The translations under genes were made by a program, and so were the position numbers. A model generated the notes under the pieces. It did no database searches, was not told the DNA's origin, and saw nothing but the letters and a program-made list of their open reading frames with translations. A DNA stretch of 64,000 nt from JAMHWF01 sp048500255. GTDB lineage: Bacteria; Pseudomonadota; Gammaproteobacteria; Burkholderiales; Burkholderiaceae_C. Below are positions 60,701-64,000 of this stretch, piece after piece. Location: assembly GCA_048500255.1 (NCBI GenBank), contig JASNYH010000002.1, positions 806,001 to 870,000 on the forward strand, in the 5' to 3' direction. Numbering within the stretch: position 1 is the stretch's first letter; the number at the start of each line of letters is the position of its first letter.

Positions 60701-63700
60701 CGTCGCGTCACTGATGGATGCGATGAAGGACTACCTCGACGAAATCATCGAATCCTCGCAACAGAGCGACCCGAACCACTTGCTGGGCATCATCCCGCAG
60801 CGCCTGGGCACGCTGACTTGGCGCGAGGCGCGTCTGGGCGATGCCGGCTACGCACTCAGGGACCCAGACCCCATCACCGGTCAGGAGAGCCTGGACTTCC
60901 TGCGCTACAACGACGACCTCACGCCCTACAACGCCGACCCCACGATCGAGGCGCAGCGCCGCAGTTTGCTCGAGCGCATGGTCGTCTCGGCGATCGATCG
61001 CGAGGCCATCGCGCCGATGTGGGAGGTGAACACCGCCCGCTTGCAGCAAGACATTCGCGACCCTAACGCCGGCTTGACCGAAGAGGTGCGCGCCGCACGC
61101 CGCGGGCAACTTGCACCGATCGATCAGACCACCAACCTCCCGACAGCCGGCGCCTTCCGCCCGATCGCACTCGACCTCGACGGCGACGGCCGCATCACGA
61201 CCGTGGCCGACGCCGACAACGACCGCGCCCTCAACTGGGACGGCGCGGGCTTCGACAAGCAGGTCGGCTGGGTCGGCGCCGGCGAGGGCCTGCTGTGGCT
61301 CGACCGCAATCCCAACGGGGTGGTCGACTCGGGCAAGGAGCTGTTTTCCAACAGCGCCGTGGCCGACGCGGCCAAGGGCCTGCGCAGCATGTCGTGGGTC
61401 GATGCCAACGCCGACGGTGTGATCGACGCGTCCGACCCGGTGTTCGCACAGCTCAAGGTCTGGCAGGACGCCGACGGCGACGCCACGGCCGACTACGACG
61501 AACTGCGAGGCCTGGATGCCCTGGGCATCACCAGCCTCGACTACGCCAACGCCCGCTTCACGCGCAACGGGCAGAACTACGCACTGCAGAGCCAGGAGAT
61601 CGAAGCCAGCAGCGACGGCACGCGTGTCTCCGTGGTGCCCGAAGGGATCCGCGTCGAGTTCAGCAATGGGCAGGCGACGGTGTTCGTCACCAACGTGCTC
61701 GACCTCGGTGCCGGCAACGACGGCATCGAGATGCTCGAAGACGGTGGCCAGGACTACGACGCCGAGGGCCGGCCGATCGGCCAGGCCGCGGCGCGCAACG
61801 ACTCGGTGTCGATCGCCCAGGCCTTGCTGCTGGCCAACGACGCGGTCGGCGACAGCAACGCCGGCCTCGCGATCACCGCCGTGGGCAACGCCAGCGCGGG
61901 CACGGTGTCGATCAACGGCCAGACGGGGGCGATCGAGTACCGCGCTCCGCACGACTACACCGGCGAGGCCACGTTCGAATACACCGTCGCGGCCCCGGAC
62001 GGGCAGACCAAGACGGCGACCGTGACGTTGAACGTGCTGCCCGTCAACGATCGGCCTGCCGTCTCGGTCTCGCTGGGCAACCGCGAGATCTACGGGTTTG
62101 CGCCGCTCGTCCGCCGGCAGACCATCGACGGCGGTGGAGAGGGCGGCTCGTTCGAGGAGATCACCGTGACGCCCGACCAGGGCGAGCCGTTCTATGCGCC
62201 ATACAGCACCGTGCAGGGCCAGCGCTGGGAGTACGCCTATTCCGGCAGCATCGGGGACTATGCGTGGCAGCCGGTGGGCGGCCCGGTCGACACCGGTGTC
62301 CCGCTTTCGTACTACCAACAGCAGTGGGATGCGCGGCCCATTTTCGTGGACGAGATCGGCAACACGTCGCGGCCCGATTACGTGGAGTTCAAGTGGGGAG
62401 GCGCCACCTACCGCGTGGGCGCTGCGCCGGCGACCTATGCGCGCGACACGGTGGTGGCCTCCGAGCCCTCGAACGACGGGAGCGTGACAGTCGTCGACGC
62501 CGACGGCAACGGCGGTGCGGGCTACCGCTACGAAGTCGTCGACCAACCCTTGTACGGTCGGCTCGGCGGCGAAGGCGACGCCGACGACATCGATCCGCTG
62601 ACGGGTGCATTCAGCTACACCGGCGAACGGTTCGTCCAGAACGACTTGTCGGGCACCCTGGTCAACACGAACGCGTTCACGGACACGCACGCACGCGGCG
62701 ACGAGGTGTTCTACGACAGCTTCAAGGTCAAGGTGACCGATCTGTCGGACGACAGCTACGCGATCGAGACGATCGAAGTTCCGCACTACGGCCCGCGGCC
62801 CAATCCCGACGTGCAGAGCGGCGGCAAGAAGCCGATCGCGATCGACCTGAACGGCGACGGCTTCCACTTCACCGACGTCGACGATTCCAACGTCTTCTTC
62901 GACGTCAACGGCGACGGCTGGCGCCGGCGGATCGCCTGGAACAATCCGGCCGACGGCTTCATCGCCTACGACAAGGACGGCGACCGCAAGATCAGCGCGT
63001 TCGACGAACTGTCCTTCGTGCCGCACGACCCGAGCGGCCAGACCGACCTGGAGGCGCTGCGGCTGGCCTTCGACAGCAACCAGGATGGCGTGTTCAGCGC
63101 GGCCGACGCCAAGTGGAACGCTTTCGGCGTCTGGCAGGACGCCGACGCCGACGGCGTGACCGACGACGGCGAACTCCGCAGCTTGGCCGACCTGGGCATC
63201 AGCCAGATCGCGCTGACCAGCGACGGCCAGTTCCAGGTGATCGACGGACAGACGGTGCACGGCACGGCCGCTGCCACCAAGACCGACGGCAGCACGCTCG
63301 CCGTCGCCGACGTGACGCTGCGCTACCGCAACGTCACGCGCATCGCCAACCCCGACGGCAGCACGAGCGAGGTCCCGGCACCGGTGGTGCGGGCCGGCCA
63401 GGCCTTCGACGGGACGGCCGGGCCGGACCTCGTGCTCGGCACCCACGGCTCGGACATGTTCCGCACCGGCGACGGCAACGACGTGATCAACGACGACCTG
63501 GGCAACGACGGCGTGCAGGCCGGCGCGGGCGACGACCTGGTCTACACGGGTGTCGACAACGACGTGGTCGACGCCGGCGCGGGCAACGACAGCGTCTTCG
63601 CCGGCGAGGGCAACGACCTCGTCTTCGGCGACGACGGCGACGATTTCCTGATGCTCGAGGGCGGCAACGACGTCGCCTTCGGCGGCGCCGGGCACGACTT

Positions 63701-64000
63701 CATCGCCGGCGGCGCGGGCAACGACGCCCTCTCGGGCGACGCGGGCGACGACAAGCTGTTCGGCGAGGGCGGCTGGGACGCGCTGTTCGGCAAGGACGGC
63801 GACGACGAGCTGAGGGGCATGGACGGCAACGACCTGCTCTACGGCGATGCCGGGAACGACCTGCTGGTCGGCGGCGCGGGCGACGACACGATGGAAGGCG
63901 GTGCCGGCAACGACACCTATGACGTCGATTCGATGGCCGACACGATCATCGAGCAGGCCGACGGCGGCGCCGATACCGTGCGCGCGTCGATCGCCTCCAC
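58440..64000 (+). CDS. Giant RTX exoprotein with N-terminal DUF2235 lipase domain (3' end outside window)
   Basis: An open frame of 1,853 codons running off the window without a stop. Residues about 55-260 match DUF2235/Tle1-like phospholipases: FNFDGT (Asp63), PTNISELHNLL, a YYASGIGT segment, nucleophile Ser162 in GFSRGGA, then FDPVNQ with Asp198 and GAHADVGGSF with His249, a candidate triad. Residues about 360-545 are Thr/Ser-rich beta sequence; about 660-720 is hydrophobic. Two EF-hand-like calcium modules lie at about 907-1035 and 1463-1592, with a cadherin-like domain (about 1118-1206) between. RTX repeats start near 1658. GC is low over the first 2.2 kb and normal after. Predicted secreted through the ABC transporter upstream; the C-terminal signal is not seen. 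Confidence 0.85.
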   Translation, partial: MPDINYLAPSLVDDGYTGTTGSTPYRPTTLEQNELLQSQYGTSFSNIVTRASSGAIQLSFNFDGTQSDQQAPKDGEVPTNISELHNLLRQGDPSRSYYASGIGTDGVTPGSIQSDFQSAPLSAGPIAQEKIEAAYQQLLRMVDEVHSADPTAPVELNLTGFSRGGAEAVAFANLVNERGIPGISAPGGVVINSMVLFDPVNQTNDALNVSWPTNVRNALVFVALDERRTLFPPMPIGVNAIVVGMSGAHADVGGSFGTQGISAVSLGIARNFIAATGTPIAEVAEDHLPDWTKQVVHNSAIDNYGNSKFDTSGGNRYYENSGLGSITVQEMLALPPEQRPDPVFQTVNGRTSLVAWSRTTVTGDSTDSETGVRTVSRTINVFARDGKTATSQEFSNETRDSTGQLTTGLNVSYTPDGSRILSTTLMERQADGSFVATTRDGLGSVLSTTITRTFDDGSSTAITELSNGVVRTAVHGTDKSFTEETVEGTTITKKEFNAIGTSVSTTFTTVDQEGAITVRKVAADGGEVTTVIDKNGNTLSVKELTGFQVRIGPAIAVLSDVTSLINAIKSGADIPIAAPGIKLLNDLTNRQIGTLDTANTIGQGILSVYNLANAFENGDALSQVTATLSTVNYVNQTLLSSASTATLGNRALDGLLSGTPLSSAAGGTIGVLPALGLITAIKNDDPIGAAMSIGTMIQGSAFLTTNPIGWALLAASFAKALQSPPEAWGVGSFEFGQGTELELDAQGESFGVQRVASLMDAMKDYLDEIIESSQQSDPNHLLGIIPQRLGTLTWREARLGDAGYALRDPDPITGQESLDFLRYNDDLTPYNADPTIEAQRRSLLERMVVSAIDREAIAPMWEVNTARLQQDIRDPNAGLTEEVRAARRGQLAPIDQTTNLPTAGAFRPIALDLDGDGRITTVADADNDRALNWDGAGFDKQVGWVGAGEGLLWLDRNPNGVVDSGKELFSNSAVADAAKGLRSMSWVDANADGVIDASDPVFAQLKVWQDADGDATADYDELRGLDALGITSLDYANARFTRNGQNYALQSQEIEASSDGTRVSVVPEGIRVEFSNGQATVFVTNVLDLGAGNDGIEMLEDGGQDYDAEGRPIGQAAARNDSVSIAQALLLANDAVGDSNAGLAITAVGNASAGTVSINGQTGAIEYRAPHDYTGEATFEYTVAAPDGQTKTATVTLNVLPVNDRPAVSVSLGNREIYGFAPLVRRQTIDGGGEGGSFEEITVTPDQGEPFYAPYSTVQGQRWEYAYSGSIGDYAWQPVGGPVDTGVPLSYYQQQWDARPIFVDEIGNTSRPDYVEFKWGGATYRVGAAPATYARDTVVASEPSNDGSVTVVDADGNGGAGYRYEVVDQPLYGRLGGEGDADDIDPLTGAFSYTGERFVQNDLSGTLVNTNAFTDTHARGDEVFYDSFKVKVTDLSDDSYAIETIEVPHYGPRPNPDVQSGGKKPIAIDLNGDGFHFTDVDDSNVFFDVNGDGWRRRIAWNNPADGFIAYDKDGDRKISAFDELSFVPHDPSGQTDLEALRLAFDSNQDGVFSAADAKWNAFGVWQDADADGVTDDGELRSLADLGISQIALTSDGQFQVIDGQTVHGTAAATKTDGSTLAVADVTLRYRNVTRIANPDGSTSEVPAPVVRAGQAFDGTAGPDLVLGTHGSDMFRTGDGNDVINDDLGNDGVQAGAGDDLVYTGVDNDVVDAGAGNDSVFAGEGNDLVFGDDGDDFLMLEGGNDVAFGGAGHDFIAGGAGNDALSGDAGDDKLFGEGGWDALFGKDGDDELRGMDGNDLLYGDAGNDLLVGGAGDDTMEGGAGNDTYDVDSMADTIIEQADGGADTVRASIAS
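61158..61544 (+). repeat. Calcium-binding module, copy 1 in the RTX gene
   Basis: Residues about 907-1035 of the giant protein. EF-hand/dockerin-like Asp-rich loops include DLDGDGRITT, DRNPNGVVDSGKEL, DANADGVIDASD and WQDADGDATADYDEL, ending in LGITSLDY. It matches copy 2 in order of loops. Confidence 0.7.
62826..63215 (+). repeat. Calcium-binding module, copy 2 in the RTX gene
   Basis: Residues about 1463-1592. The same series of loops as copy 1: DLNGDGFHFTD, DKDGDRKISAFDEL, DSNQDGVFSAADA and WQDADADGVTDDGEL, then LGISQIAL. The two copies flank the cadherin-like domain. Confidence 0.7.
63411..63930 (+). repeat. RTX nonapeptide calcium-binding repeats
   Basis: Starting with GTAGPDLVLG, many GGxGxDxxx-type repeats follow (GDGNDVIND, GAGDDLVYT, GEGNDLVFG, GAGNDALSG, GDAGNDLLVGG) to about residue 1828. 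They form a calcium-dependent parallel beta-roll that folds outside the cell and are a hallmark of type I secretion substrates. Irregular at the DNA level, so not a CRISPR array. Confidence 0.85.

Noticed and set aside
60708..63695. 995-codon open frame on the minus strand opposite the RTX gene
   Set aside because: It reads as a Val/Ala/Gly/Arg-rich shadow of Asp/Gly codons in the plus-strand calcium repeats and has no recognisable domain.
63411..63930. Regular short repeats that could suggest a CRISPR or tandem DNA repeat
   Set aside because: The repeats are nine-residue protein motifs that vary at DNA level, with no constant direct repeat and spacers.

Overview
The window is about 64 kb of dense, GC-rich bacterial chromosome. 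Its gene content and order point to a Burkholderiales-type betaproteobacterium: pilMNOPQ-aroK-aroB-dgt-gltBD, mlaFEDACB, an ABC-2 pair-ibaG-murA-hisGDCBHAF block, and rsmD-coaD-ferredoxin with pth. Genes are tightly packed, with many 4-base ATGA/GTGA/TTGA overlaps, and no stretch over 300 bases lacks a gene. No rRNA, tRNA, CRISPR array or complete insertion sequence was found.

Layout. 0-3.9 kb: a dipeptide/oligopeptide ABC importer (two permeases, two ATPases). 3.9-5.5 kb: lysA and the small lipoprotein gene lptM, both broken by a tight cluster of single-base indels, opposite cyaY. 5.8-8.2 kb: class A penicillin-binding protein 1A. 8.4-13.5 kb: the type IV pilus alignment and secretin operon pilMNOPQ. 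13.5-17.2 kb: aroK, aroB, dgt and a transposase-like protein that has lost both catalytic signatures. 17.3-23.6 kb: glutamate synthase gltBD. 23.7-27.6 kb: the complete Mla phospholipid transport operon. 27.6-41.4 kb: zwf and pgi (divergent), a HAD hydrolase, a CsgG-like protein, an M20 amidohydrolase, a molybdopterin oxidoreductase, a zinc aminopeptidase, a PHA-granule-type protein, acyl-CoA-binding protein divergent from a wax-ester/triacylglycerol synthase, an orphan Bug-type binding protein, a TPR protein and a TetR regulator. 41.5-50.8 kb: an ABC-2 exporter, ibaG, murA and seven histidine genes. 50.8-53.2 kb: rsmD, coaD, a YfhL-type ferredoxin, a DUF4124 protein and pth.

53.4-64 kb is accessory and the most interesting part. 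A type I secretion ABC transporter with an N-terminal region that appears to lack the peptidase cysteine is followed by two DUF2846-like lipoproteins, a GNAT acyltransferase, two further lipoproteins, and a giant gene that runs off the window end after 1,853 codons. The giant protein begins with a DUF2235 (Tle1-like phospholipase) alpha/beta-hydrolase domain with a candidate Ser-Asp-His triad. It continues through a Thr/Ser-rich beta region, a hydrophobic stretch, two EF-hand-like calcium modules around a cadherin-like domain, and then RTX nonapeptide repeats. The first 2.2 kb of this gene and the lipoprotein just upstream are clearly lower in GC than everything around them, whereas the RTX part has normal GC. 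I read this as a lipase effector plus candidate immunity lipoprotein, acquired together and joined to a resident RTX secretion scaffold. That reading is inference; the domains and the composition break are visible in the sequence.
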